Part shown: positions 8,927 through 17,367 of the stretch, piece after piece
Layout: each line of letters starts with the position of its first letter
How positions within the stretch are numbered: the first letter of the stretch is position 1
Assembly (NCBI GenBank): GCA_035550295.1
Contig: DASZPJ010000028.1
Coordinates: 1-57,208 of the forward strand
Source: DASZPJ01 sp035550295
GTDB lineage: Bacteria > Patescibacteriota > Saccharimonadia > Saccharimonadales > UBA4665
Direction of reading: 5' to 3'
Length of the DNA stretch: 57,208 nucleotides
Translations under genes and position numbers: made by a program
Notes under the pieces: model-generated
What the model was told of the DNA's origin: nothing
The model's input: the letters and a program-made list of their open reading frames with translations, nothing else
Database searches by the model: none

Positions 8927-9394
8927 TTATTCTTCGTTTTTCTTTAGGACAATGTGCCGGTCGCGGCCTTCGCCTTCGGATTCGCTGGTCAGGCCGTAGT
9001 CTGCTGCAAGCTGGTGAACAATGCGACGATCAGAGGCGTTCATGGGCTGTAAGTCCATTGGTTCACCGCTGTCTTTGACTTGTTTGACCCACTCTTCGGC
9101 ACGTTCACGCAAACGGTCGGCGCGTTGCTTTTTATAATCAGCCACGTCTACGCTGACGCGGTGGTGTTCAAAACCGTTGTTCTTGAGCGCCGTGCTGGTC
9201 AGGTACTGGAACGAGCGCATGTTTTCGCCGCGGCCGCCGATCAAAAAGCCGTTCATGTGCGTACTGGGCACGTTCAACTGGATGACTTCGTCGTCGCTGG
9301 TAGCGTGAACATCAGTGTTAAGACCAAAGAAAGACAGCATGTCTTCCAGGTATTTTTTGGCATAAACAATTGCTTCTTCCAGTGAATCGTTCAT
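8927..9394 (-). CDS. khpB: RNA-binding protein KhpB/Jag (KH-R3H)
   Basis: Small KH-R3H RNA-binding protein (SpoIIIJ-associated protein family) of 155 residues, linked in other bacteria to cell elongation and sRNA/mRNA binding. The KH core is IGGRGENMRSFQYLTSTAL at about 52-70. The R3H signature is NASDRRIVHQLAADYG at about 119-134. It lacks the Jag_N domain found in longer homologues. The start overlaps the yidC stop as TAATG, the usual yidC-khpB coupling next to the chromosome origin. Confidence 0.92.
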   Translation of the reverse strand: MNDSLEEAIVYAKKYLEDMLSFFGLNTDVHATSDDEVIQLNVPSTHMNGFLIGGRGENMRSFQYLTSTALKNNGFEHHRVSVDVADYKKQRADRLRERAEEWVKQVKDSGEPMDLQPMNASDRRIVHQLAADYGLTSESEGEGRDRHIVLKKNEE

Positions 9395-10329
9395 TACTTT
9401 TTCCTCCGCTTAGCTGTTTTCTTGGCTTTTTTGGAGGATTTTTTTGGTTTTGTTACAACTTCAGCCTCAGGAATGTCATCGACACTTTTAGAAGGCTTGT
9501 CGGCCAGTTTTTCCATTTCGGTTTCGTCACGGTTCAGGACAATGCTCTGCTGGATGTAAGCCACGATGCCGCTGGTCAGCCAGTACAAACTCAGGGCTGA
9601 AGCAATGTTCACCGTAAACAAGAAGATCATAACCGGCAGCAGGAAGCGAGTGCTGCTGCCGACAGCGGCATTAACTTCCGATTGGTCGGCTTGTTCGCCA
9701 GCACCGGCGGCTTTCAGGATTTGGCGCAAACTGCGCTGGTCTTTGGTCCGTGGCAAAAGTTGTTTACTCTGGTAATACTGGGCAAGGGCGCTGCCAAATA
9801 CGATCAACATGGCTGGCCAGTAAACGCCGCCATGCTTGCCCGGGTTGAGTGCCGCACGGCTGAGGTCAACGTGACCGAACAAAGTGTTATCAAACAGGTG
9901 TATGTTGTGGCTGAGCTGCTGCATCCAGCCCATGTGCTGTAAGGCCGGATAGGCAAAGCTGACCAAGTTGTGTGGGTCTTCGATAACCCGGCGCAACCCG
10001 CTATACAGGCCAATTAGGACAAAAATTTGGACAATCAGGATCGGGAATGTTGCAAACGGGTTGATGCCCCGCTCTTTGTACAGTTCCATTAGCATTAGTG
10101 ATTCTTTTTGGCGGTCGCCAGCAGCGGCTTTTTTGAGCTTCTTTATTTCCGGCTGCAGTTCGCGCATGGCTTTGGCTTGGTGCAGCTGCTTTTTGACCAG
10201 TGGCCAGAGTAGCAAACGAATGATGATGGTGAAGATGATCAGCGCCAAACCAAAGTTGTGGCCCGGCAAAATCGCGTAGATGAAGACTAACAGGTTAAAT
10301 AACGGCTTGACGATCAGCGTGGTAAACAT
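9394..10329 (-). CDS. yidC: Membrane protein insertase YidC/OxaA
   Basis: Inserts and folds membrane proteins, alone or with SecYEG. The 311-residue protein is the short Gram-positive/organelle type without the large periplasmic domain. The conserved hydrophilic-groove Arg lies in the helix FTIIIRLLLWPLVKKQL at about 34-50. Further transmembrane segments follow, with WLTSGIVAYIQQSIVLN near the end and a very basic C-terminal tail (KKSSKKAKKTAKRRKK) expected to bind ribosomes. It belongs to the conserved rpmH-rnpA-yidC-khpB block. Confidence 0.95.
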   Translation of the reverse strand: MFTTLIVKPLFNLLVFIYAILPGHNFGLALIIFTIIIRLLLWPLVKKQLHQAKAMRELQPEIKKLKKAAAGDRQKESLMLMELYKERGINPFATFPILIVQIFVLIGLYSGLRRVIEDPHNLVSFAYPALQHMGWMQQLSHNIHLFDNTLFGHVDLSRAALNPGKHGGVYWPAMLIVFGSALAQYYQSKQLLPRTKDQRSLRQILKAAGAGEQADQSEVNAAVGSSTRFLLPVMIFLFTVNIASALSLYWLTSGIVAYIQQSIVLNRDETEMEKLADKPSKSVDDIPEAEVVTKPKKSSKKAKKTAKRRKK

Positions 10330-10457
10330 AAGTAATCCTTAAATCCTTGGTAACTACTATACCGTAGGAACAGAGCAAGCGACAAGTTTACTTATCCCTT
10401 GTGAGTACCGCCCTGTTATTGGATGCAATATACAGGATTTGGCCGAGAGATGAATGG

Positions 10458-10808
10458 TTAGCTTTTTGGGGTGCTTGTTTTATGCAGCAGCTCAGCTACG
10501 GTTTTTTGCAGCTTCTCAGGTTTTGCCTCAGCAAGTTGGTCACTGAAAGCCGTAAAGATCAGGTCGCTGTTGGCTGGAACAAGGTCGGCATTGGTGCGTA
10601 CAGCTTCATAAATCCGGCGGCGGATGCGGTTGCGCGTAACGGCCGATTTGCTAACTTGTTTGCTGACAACGACAGCCACCCGATACGGTTTGTTGTTGTT
10701 TCGGACTGAAAACCTTAGGCTGAGCGCCTGGCCACGAAGTGTTTGTCCACGCTGGTAGGTGGCTCGCAAACTTCCATAACCATGAAACCGGTGGCTGCGG
10801 TCAAGCAT
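10458..10808 (-). CDS. rnpA: Ribonuclease P protein component
   Basis: Protein subunit of RNase P, which matures the 5' ends of tRNAs. It has 116 residues and the diagnostic basic motif SAVTRNRIRRRIYEAVR at about 53-69. It lies downstream of rpmH on the same strand, with a GC-rich hairpin in the 65-bp gap, and upstream of yidC, in the order typical of bacterial origins. Confidence 0.93.
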   Translation of the reverse strand: MLDRSHRFHGYGSLRATYQRGQTLRGQALSLRFSVRNNNKPYRVAVVVSKQVSKSAVTRNRIRRRIYEAVRTNADLVPANSDLIFTAFSDQLAEAKPEKLQKTVAELLHKTSTPKS

Positions 10809-10830
10809 AACTTAATCCTAAATAATAGAA

Positions 10831-10853
10831 CGACGAAGCGCAAAACTTCGTCG
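10831..10853. terminator. Hairpin between rpmH and rnpA
   Basis: The inverted repeat CGACGAAG/CTTCGTCG has a 7-base loop. On the plus strand it is followed after a short gap by a T6 run; on the minus (coding) strand by a weaker TTCTATTATTT stretch. It may attenuate transcription between rpmH and rnpA or mark an RNA-processing site. Confidence 0.5.
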
Positions 10854-10873
10854 TCCGGTTTTTTATCAAAAGT

Positions 10874-11011
10874 TTAGGCTGAGAGCTTGGCTCGGCCTTT
10901 GGCGCGGCGGCGTTTCAGCACCTTTTGTCCGGCGTGGCTGGCCATGCGCTTCAAAAAGCCGTGTTCGCGGGCGCGTGAGCGCTTCTTTGGCTGGTAAGTA
11001 CGTTTTGGCAT
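10874..11011 (-). CDS. rpmH: 50S ribosomal protein L34
   Basis: A 45-residue, very basic ribosomal protein beginning MPKRTYQPKKRSRAREHGF and containing the L34 signature GFLKRMAS followed by an R/K-rich tail ending RAKLSA. It is preceded by an AAGGA ribosome-binding site eight bases before the ATG. It opens the rpmH-rnpA-yidC-khpB operon that diverges from dnaA. Confidence 0.95.
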   Translation of the reverse strand: MPKRTYQPKKRSRAREHGFLKRMASHAGQKVLKRRRAKGRAKLSA

Positions 11012-11048
11012 TTGTCAGTTCCTTAAATTATTAGCAAACGTTCGCACT

Positions 11049-11077
11049 ACTATATCTGTTTTTTGATCTTAAGTAAA
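11049..11077 (-). promoter_or_regulatory. Promoter of rpmH operon
   Basis: Read on the minus strand: -35 TTTACT (11077-11072), 17-base spacer, -10 TATAGT (11054-11049). It has the correct distance and orientation for rpmH. Confidence 0.6.
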
Positions 11078-11140
11078 GTGTTAGGCGCCCGGTCCGCGAG
11101 CGTGTGCTTTTGACAATGTTTAGCCACGGATTTGGCAACC

Positions 11141-11264
11141 TTTTCCACTAAAGCCACGATTTTGTCCACAGTTTTACAGATGGGATTTTGGGGTGTGCAT
11201 AAATCACCCTAGGTAGCGTGATTTATTAAATTTTCGGGCACACTGTTAAAAAGGGTGTGGAAAA
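11141..11264. promoter_or_regulatory. DnaA-box-like cluster upstream of dnaA (oriC part 1)
   Basis: One perfect TTATnCACA match is present (TTATGCACA on the minus strand, 11194-11202). Near matches are TTTTCCACT (11141-11149), TTGTCCACA (11162-11170) and TTTTCCACA (minus strand, 11256-11264). The last one sits just upstream of the probable dnaA promoter (TATATT at 11281-11286), which would allow autorepression by DnaA. AT-rich stretches such as ATTTATTAAATTTT lie between the boxes. Confidence 0.65.
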
Positions 11265-11310
11265 CTTCGCCTAAGTCCCGTATATTGGTTCGTACGTTAT
11301 GGGAGCCGTT

Positions 11311-12702
11311 ATGCAACAAAGTGCCTTGTGGCAGGCAGTTTTGGGTGAGATTGAACTGTCCGTTTCCAGGGGGAATTTTGTGACCTGGTTCAAAAACACC
11401 AGCCTTTTAGAGCTGAGTGAGGACCAGCTGGTTGTTGGCGTGCCAAATATCTTTATCAAGCAACAGTTGGAAAAAAAGTATGGTGAGTTGATCACCGAAA
11501 CCCTGAAGCGCAATGGCATCGAAGTATCAAATATTGAATATAAAATATCAACCCAAGCGGTTAGCCGGGCCGAAGAAACTAGTATTGAGACTGCTGGCCC
11601 TGACCATGCGGCATCGGGAATAAGCAACGGCTCTGTTGCGCCCGTTCCCAGCAGCCAACCAACTAGCAGCATCTCCCATTCTTATCGCCAAGGCTTGAAC
11701 GAGCGTTATACTTTTGACAATTTTGTGGTTGGCGCCGGTAACGAACTGGCCTTTGCGGCTTGCCAGGCAGTGGCTGCCGCGCCGGGCACCAAATACAACC
11801 CGCTGTATTTATATGGCGGCGTTGGGATTGGTAAAACCCACCTGCTGCAGGCTGTCGGTAACCAAATCGCCAGTCGTAATGCCGACGCCAAGGTGCTTTA
11901 TATATCGACCGAGCAGTTTGTGCAGGAGTTCGTGGATGCCCTACGCTTCCGCAAAACAGCGGCTTTCGCGCGGCATTACCGGTCGGCTGACGTATTAATT
12001 GTGGACGATGTGCAGTTCATCGCCGGCAAAGAAAAAATCCAGGAAGAGTTCTTCCACACTTTCAACGCCCTGCAGCAAGCCAACAAACAGATCATAATTA
12101 GTTCTGACCGGCCGCCAAAAGACATTCCGACCCTGGAAGACCGGCTGATTTCACGCTTCAACGGTGGCATGAGCATCGATATGCAGATCCCGGATTTTGA
12201 AACCCGCTGCGCCATCGTCCAAACCAAAGCTCATTCGCACGATATTTTGTTGTCGCAGGATGTCGTCGAATTTTTGGCAGCCAGTCTGCAGACCAACATC
12301 CGCGAACTTGAAGGTGCTTTGAACCAGCTATTGGCTTTTTGCGAGATGCGTGGGTTGGAACCAACTTTGTCGGTGGCTTCCAGTTTGTTGGGTTCATCCA
12401 AGAACCGGCCAAAACATTTGAGCGCCAAACAGATAATTGAACGGACAGCTAGATATTTCCAAATCCCATTGGAAGATGTGGTGGGACCAAAGCGCGACAA
12501 AGACATAGTGGTGCCACGACAGGTGGCAATGTACCTGCTGCGCAGTGAGTTGCATTTGAGTTTTCCAAAGATTGCTCGCGAGCTTGGTCGAAAAGACCAC
12601 ACTACCGCTATTCACTCGGTTGAAAAGATCGAGCACGAGCTGCTGACCGACCAGTCACTGAGCAGCGCAGTCACAGAAATCCGGGAGCAGTTCAATGCGT
12701 AA
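11311..12702 (+). CDS. dnaA: Chromosomal replication initiator DnaA
   Basis: AAA+ ATPase that binds DnaA boxes and melts the origin. Domain I is at the N-terminus (LWQAVLGEIELSVSRGNFVTWF). Walker A is GGVGIGKTHLLQ and Walker B is VLIVDDVQFI. The C-terminal DNA-binding helix-turn-helix has the signature GRKDHTTAIHSVEKIE. An in-frame ATG lies upstream at 11299 (four extra residues), but the ATG at 11311 has GGGAG at a good distance and matches the usual DnaA N-terminus, so it is preferred. The product is 463 residues. The gene is flanked on both sides by candidate DnaA-binding sequences. Confidence 0.96.
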   Translation: MQQSALWQAVLGEIELSVSRGNFVTWFKNTSLLELSEDQLVVGVPNIFIKQQLEKKYGELITETLKRNGIEVSNIEYKISTQAVSRAEETSIETAGPDHAASGISNGSVAPVPSSQPTSSISHSYRQGLNERYTFDNFVVGAGNELAFAACQAVAAAPGTKYNPLYLYGGVGIGKTHLLQAVGNQIASRNADAKVLYISTEQFVQEFVDALRFRKTAAFARHYRSADVLIVDDVQFIAGKEKIQEEFFHTFNALQQANKQIIISSDRPPKDIPTLEDRLISRFNGGMSIDMQIPDFETRCAIVQTKAHSHDILLSQDVVEFLAASLQTNIRELEGALNQLLAFCEMRGLEPTLSVASSLLGSSKNRPKHLSAKQIIERTARYFQIPLEDVVGPKRDKDIVVPRQVAMYLLRSELHLSFPKIARELGRKDHTTAIHSVEKIEHELLTDQSLSSAVTEIREQFNA

Positions 12703-12957
12703 ATCCTGTGGACGGGTTTGGGATGGTTTGTGGGAAAAGTGTGGGCAGGTGGTTGGGTTTTCCACCAACGTTGGGGCCGGTTCTTTTTTGTGGGGAAAAA
12801 CTGCCGTGGTTTTCCGGGAGTTTGCAGTTGGTTTTTGGCAGGATTTTCACACACTGGTTTTGGATTTTATGTCTGTTTTTAGGGTGGTTTTACACACTTT
12901 CCACATACCCAATAACAATAACTACAAGTTAATTAATTTAGAAAGATTATAGTTGTT
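12703..12957. other. dnaA-dnaN intergenic region, candidate oriC part 2
   Basis: The 255-bp gap has G/T-rich repeats with several DnaA-box-like sequences: CCTGTGGAC near 12707, TTTTACACA at about 12888-12896 and CTTTCCACA at 12897-12905. It ends in a 45-bp AT-rich tract (about 12911-12955) suited to be the unwinding element. No gene is seen. The AT tract runs into the dnaN promoter region (GATTAT or TATAGT just before the ATG). Confidence 0.6.
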
Positions 12958-14049
12958 ATGAAACTCCAAGTCACCCAAGAAAACCTAAACCGTGCCCTGA
13001 CATCGGTTGCCCGCGTAGCAAACAGCCGCGGCACACTGCCAATCCTGGCAAATATCCTCTTCAAAACATCCAACAACCGTCTGAGCCTATCGGCTACCAA
13101 CCTGGATATTGCCATCACCCACCTAATTGGTGCCAAGGTAAAAAACGAAGGGTCGATCACCGTTCCGGCCAGATTGATGCAAGACTTTGTTAGCAGTTTG
13201 CCCGAGGGCGTTATTGACCTGGACCTGCAAGAAAACAAACTCCACATCTCCACTGACCAATACCAATCAGTGGTTAACGGTATTGTGGCTGATGACTTCC
13301 CTGTTATGCCGGCCATTACGAAAGGCCAAAAAACATCACTCAACGCCAAGGACTTCAAAAAAGCCCTACAACAAGTGGTTTTCGCCGCCAGCGCTGACGA
13401 AACCCGGCCAGTTTTAACCGGCGTCCTGCTCCAAACCCACAACGGCAGTTTGTCGATGGCCGCGACCGACAGCTATCGATTGGCCGAAAAAGACCTTGGC
13501 AAAAACAAGGACGAGATTGACCTGCTGGTTCCCGCCAGCGCTATGCATGACCTGCTGCGCGTAATTGACGATGAGACCGAACAAATCGTAATCACCCACG
13601 ACGAACAACAAGCCCTGTTCCAGGTTGGTGACGTAGAGCTTGTAACTCGTTTAGTAGAAGGTAAATATCCCGACTACCGCAAATTGATCCCGGAAAAATT
13701 CACCACCGAAGCTACCCTGAAACGATCCGACCTGACCAACATCACCAAAGTTTCCAGCCTGTTCGCCCGCGAAAGCGCTGGCAGCGTGACGATTGAAGTT
13801 GATGACGCGGCCGGCCAAGTCAGCATTCGATCAGTGGCTTCGCAACTTGGCGAAAACACCGCAACTGCGCCGGCAAAAGCCACTGGCAGCGGCAGCATCA
13901 CCCTAAACTCGCGCTATTTGCTGGACGCACTGGGTGCTATGAATGGCGACGAAGTGACCTTCGGGTTTAATGGCAAGCTCGAACCCAGCCTGCTGTTTGA
14001 TCCGGCCGGTGAAGGTTACCGCCATGTCGTCATGCCTTTGAAGAGCTAG
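12958..14049 (+). CDS. dnaN: DNA polymerase III beta sliding clamp
   Basis: Ring-shaped processivity clamp that tethers DNA polymerase III to DNA. The 363-residue length fits three equal clamp folds. The start MKLQVTQENLNRALTSVARV, the TDSYRLAEK motif in the middle domain and the C-terminal end YRHVVMPLK are all typical. It follows dnaA and precedes recF as in most bacterial origins. The start codon lies 4-7 bases after possible -10 boxes, so transcription may begin next to the ATG. Confidence 0.96.
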   Translation: MKLQVTQENLNRALTSVARVANSRGTLPILANILFKTSNNRLSLSATNLDIAITHLIGAKVKNEGSITVPARLMQDFVSSLPEGVIDLDLQENKLHISTDQYQSVVNGIVADDFPVMPAITKGQKTSLNAKDFKKALQQVVFAASADETRPVLTGVLLQTHNGSLSMAATDSYRLAEKDLGKNKDEIDLLVPASAMHDLLRVIDDETEQIVITHDEQQALFQVGDVELVTRLVEGKYPDYRKLIPEKFTTEATLKRSDLTNITKVSSLFARESAGSVTIEVDDAAGQVSIRSVASQLGENTATAPAKATGSGSITLNSRYLLDALGAMNGDEVTFGFNGKLEPSLLFDPAGEGYRHVVMPLKS

Positions 14050-14055
14050 CGACTG

Positions 14056-14061
14056 TACAAT
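14056..14061 (+). promoter_or_regulatory. -10 box (TACAAT) of recF, leaderless spacing
   Basis: TACAAT ends six bases before the recF ATG. No ribosome-binding site is visible in the 18-bp dnaN-recF gap. Confidence 0.5.
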
Positions 14062-14067
14062 AGGTTT

Positions 14068-15120
14068 ATGATTACCGATCTGCGGCTGCAGAACTTCCGG
14101 TCTTACAAAGACACCTCGTTTGAGGTTGACCCCGGGGTTAATATAATCGTCGGCCCAAATGCCAGCGGCAAGACCAACCTGCTGGAGGCTGTTTTAGTGT
14201 TAGCTCGTGGCGGATCGTACAGGGCCAAGGACATGGATTTGGTGCGGCACAACCAGCCATGGGCAAGACTAGATGCGCACCTAGCGGAAGGCGGCGAGAG
14301 GACCGTTAAAATTGTTTGCGAACCTTCACCAAGTAAAGCCCTGGAAGTGCTTGGCAAAACCTACCGGCGGATTGGTTTGGCGCAAACCCTGCCAGCGATT
14401 CTGTTTGAACCAAACCACTTATTACTATTGTCTGGTGGACCAGAAAGACGCCGCGATTACCTGGATGATTTATTGGAACAAACAGTGTCCGGGCACGGCT
14501 CATTAAGCCGTCAATATAAACGTACATTGGCCCAGCGCAACAGCCTTTTGAAACAACCAAACACCAGCACCGACCAACTTTTCCCATGGGACGTGCGTTT
14601 AAGCGAGTTAGCTGGCCAAATAGTCCGAGCCCGAACCCAGCTAGTGGAAAATCTAAATAGCAGGTTACCAAAACTCTACAAGGCGTTGTCTGGCGGTAAG
14701 GTTAAAGTGAGTATTTCGTATTTATCGCCTTGGCCTGCCGACCAATACGAATCACGATTGCTCAAGAAACTTGAAGCCGACCATGAACTCGATCGCCTGC
14801 GCGGCTTTACTGGCAGCGGCCCGCACCGTGAAGATTTTGCCCTACACTTTGATGAAAAATTAGCCAGTGAAGCGGCCAGCCGCGGCGAAGCCCGAACGGC
14901 GATATTGGCGCTAAAAATCCTGGAGCTGGAGTTAATTGAAGCCGAGCGCAACCAAAAACCAATCCTATTGCTGGACGATGTTTTTAGCGAGCTGGACGGC
15001 AAACGTCGTCACGCCCTGACGGACTACCTGGCGCCATACCAAACGTTCATCACCACCACCGACGCTGATTTGGTAGTCAAAAACTTCACCCAAAAGTGCA
15101 AGGTTATTCCGCTGAGCTAA
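14068..15120 (+). CDS. recF: DNA replication and repair protein RecF
   Basis: SMC-like ATPase that loads RecA at gaps. The 350-residue protein has Walker A GPNASGKTNLLEAV at about 29-42 following the family start LRLQNFRSYKD. The RecF signature is GSGPHREDF at about 250-258, and Walker B is ILLLDDVFSELD near 298-309. It sits 18 bp downstream of dnaN. No gyrB follows, which is a difference from the common dnaA-dnaN-recF-gyrB order. Confidence 0.95.
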   Translation: MITDLRLQNFRSYKDTSFEVDPGVNIIVGPNASGKTNLLEAVLVLARGGSYRAKDMDLVRHNQPWARLDAHLAEGGERTVKIVCEPSPSKALEVLGKTYRRIGLAQTLPAILFEPNHLLLLSGGPERRRDYLDDLLEQTVSGHGSLSRQYKRTLAQRNSLLKQPNTSTDQLFPWDVRLSELAGQIVRARTQLVENLNSRLPKLYKALSGGKVKVSISYLSPWPADQYESRLLKKLEADHELDRLRGFTGSGPHREDFALHFDEKLASEAASRGEARTAILALKILELELIEAERNQKPILLLDDVFSELDGKRRHALTDYLAPYQTFITTTDADLVVKNFTQKCKVIPLS

Positions 15121-15145
15121 CTGGCAAATACTGCTTCATACGATG

Positions 15146-15949
15146 TTATTGTATGTTGTGTCCGTCGAGCGTGTAGTTGCGATAGTGATTATAGCCAATA
15201 GCGAACGTCAGCGCATGAACAGTAAGTGTTCCGTCACCCGTAACAAACTGCACCTGTAATTTGAAAGTGCTAGTGTAGGTTTTTGTATCGGTTGAAAGGT
15301 TGCTGTTTTTTCGAGTGGCAATGACACAAACCACCGACTTGCCGGGTTGCGCCGCGGCATTCTGCTCCTTAAGCACATCTGACAAGGCCTGCTCTAAGCT
15401 ACTAAGTGTGGCCGAGTCAATCTGCCAGCCGCCCGGGTTGAACGAGCCGCCAAAACCACTATAGCCAGGCAGACCGCCACCTGTGTAATTACATTGATCC
15501 CCCAGGTTTTGTTTGGTTTGCCCTAAGCTGCTCCCTGTAAGTTTGGCCTGCGTCGCTAATGGTATACCCAGGTTCAGTAGATCAAGCGGGCTAAAAGAAC
15601 TACCGCTTGCGAGCTGTCTCATTGACCCATCTTGGCTGACCCTGAAAACAGCAGTATAGACAACGCTTTCCTGCCCGCTAGTTGTTGGGTTAGTTACCGT
15701 TGCTAACGCGAACCCACCGGCCACTTTTACGGTGGTGACTATTGCGCTCGGGTTCACTTTTCTTGCAGCTGCCGTGGCGCTTTTTATGTATTTGTTCTGA
15801 TGGCTATCGGGTTGTGAGCCATGTAGCACGAGTGTCGGTATAAGAGCGGCCGCAAATACAATAACCACTATCAATAGCAATTTTCTTATCCGTGCCTTTT
15901 CATAACCGCCAGATGTGTATGGGCTATTGTTCTGTGAATACGGACTCAT
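15146..15949 (-). CDS. Membrane-anchored extracytoplasmic protein of secretion locus
   Basis: A 267-residue protein of unknown function. One transmembrane helix at about 24-44 (LLLIVVIVFAAALIPTLVLH) follows a short cytoplasmic tail, leaving about 220 residues outside. The outer part is Ser/Thr/Gly-rich with two Cys residues. The GGAG Shine-Dalgarno site is well placed before ATG. It is the last gene of the minus-strand secretion operon, directly after two peptidoglycan peptidase genes, so a structural or cell-wall role is plausible but only by position. No catalytic motif is recognised. Confidence 0.65.
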   Translation of the reverse strand: MSPYSQNNSPYTSGGYEKARIRKLLLIVVIVFAAALIPTLVLHGSQPDSHQNKYIKSATAAARKVNPSAIVTTVKVAGGFALATVTNPTTSGQESVVYTAVFRVSQDGSMRQLASGSSFSPLDLLNLGIPLATQAKLTGSSLGQTKQNLGDQCNYTGGGLPGYSGFGGSFNPGGWQIDSATLSSLEQALSDVLKEQNAAAQPGKSVVCVIATRKNSNLSTDTKTYTSTFKLQVQFVTGDGTLTVHALTFAIGYNHYRNYTLDGHNIQ

Positions 15950-15984
15950 ACATAGCTCCTTTTTTAGTTATATAAAAGCTCATG

Positions 15985-17367
15985 CTAACTCCCTGAAGGG
16001 TCAATCCCATTAAATTCAAAGTGCATAAAATCCTTTGGCTGATGCCAGTTGCCACCCCAACTCCAGCCATGATCATAAAAGGCCTGAACATACGCTTGAG
16101 GCATGTCATGCGGAACGTTAGCGCCACTTTCGCTAAATGGGTTGGTGCTGGGGTTGATGTCGCAAGCAACACCATAGGTGTGGTAACTTGCAAGGCCTAT
16201 GTTTGAGGTTCCGTTATCTGAGTCAAAACGGTAGCAGCCCATGTCGTTGATAGTGTAGTTGATGTTTTCTGAGGCAATTTGTTGTGCAACCGCAGCCAGA
16301 CAGCCAGCAGCTTTTTTGTTAACCTGTACCGAGTTGCCATTAAAGTCGACAGTTGTAAGATTGGCAGTCATTGCGGGGTGTGAGCTGGCCGTGCCAGGAT
16401 CTCCGAACAACTGCACTAGTTGTTCCTGGGTGTATTGTGGGCTATCTTGGGTTGCCGAAACACCTCCAAAGGGTTTTGTTGCGCTGCACGTTCCGGACCC
16501 ACCATCGCTATTGCAACCTCCATTTGATATAGTCGTACCACCTTGTGATGGGTCACCACCCATAGCTTCAATATTATGCATCGCTTCACTTAACGGCGCA
16601 CCATAGTCCTGTACTTTATTAAACTCTTTCTTCAGACCGTTGGGATAATAGACTTCCCAGGTCGCTGCTGCTGTTGCTGGTATATATACTCTACCGATTG
16701 ATCCCGACGGCATATTTTTAAAGTCAGCATCTCCGGCGTCCTTAACGTCTTGCGGCACAAAGTCAACGGGGTTTCCGGCATCAACCCAGGAAGGGTGACT
16801 ATCCATTACCTTCGACTGAGTAGAAATATACTGGGCATCGGCCGTAGCGGCTTCCACGCCACTGAGGCCGCTCCTATCGGTATGATTTATGAAACCATCA
16901 TTGGCGCCACCAGCGCCACCCTCATTGACTGTGTATAGATAGAAAAATACGGGCGAAACGTTAGCAGCCTCAACGGCCGACGTGATTTGGCCGATATTAC
17001 TCGAGTTAAGGCCGTATCTTGCTATTACTGGTTGAGCGCCGCCCTGCTTAAGGAACCACTGCTCGACCGTACTGTTAGATATATTCCACGTAGAAGTAAC
17101 TGGTTCGCTAGCAAAGGTTTTCACCTGGTTATTGGGGAACTCGCCGGTTCCTCCACCTGAACCGCCAACAGAGCAGCTGGCGTTGCTGCCGTCATCCACA
17201 TCGTAAAACTGAATCCCATTGAAGTAGACGTCATTCTGGTCTGCCGACAGGGCCATAACCTGACCGCCAGAACTTATGATCGATGCTGTCCCGCAACAAA
17301 AAACAACAAGTAGCTGACGAAGTCGCCGCAGCGAAGGAGCTTTCGGAAAGCGCATTGTTGATCTCAT
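15985..17367 (-). CDS. Secreted M15-family D-Ala-D-Ala carboxypeptidase-like protein
   Basis: Predicted zinc peptidase acting on peptidoglycan stems. The 460-residue protein has an N-terminal signal peptide or anchor (LRQLLVVFCCGTASIISSGG), a long middle domain (about 50-330) of unknown fold, and an M15-type catalytic domain in the last 110 residues. Zinc ligands are suggested by SYHTYGVACDINPSTNP (His and Asp) and DFMHFEF (His). The ATG overlaps the stop of the preceding 1100-residue protein gene (TAAATG). Two wall peptidases in succession within a secretion locus suggest that the machine needs local wall remodelling. Confidence 0.75.
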   Translation of the reverse strand: MRSTMRFPKAPSLRRLRQLLVVFCCGTASIISSGGQVMALSADQNDVYFNGIQFYDVDDGSNASCSVGGSGGGTGEFPNNQVKTFASEPVTSTWNISNSTVEQWFLKQGGAQPVIARYGLNSSNIGQITSAVEAANVSPVFFYLYTVNEGGAGGANDGFINHTDRSGLSGVEAATADAQYISTQSKVMDSHPSWVDAGNPVDFVPQDVKDAGDADFKNMPSGSIGRVYIPATAAATWEVYYPNGLKKEFNKVQDYGAPLSEAMHNIEAMGGDPSQGGTTISNGGCNSDGGSGTCSATKPFGGVSATQDSPQYTQEQLVQLFGDPGTASSHPAMTANLTTVDFNGNSVQVNKKAAGCLAAVAQQIASENINYTINDMGCYRFDSDNGTSNIGLASYHTYGVACDINPSTNPFSESGANVPHDMPQAYVQAFYDHGWSWGGNWHQPKDFMHFEFNGIDPSGS

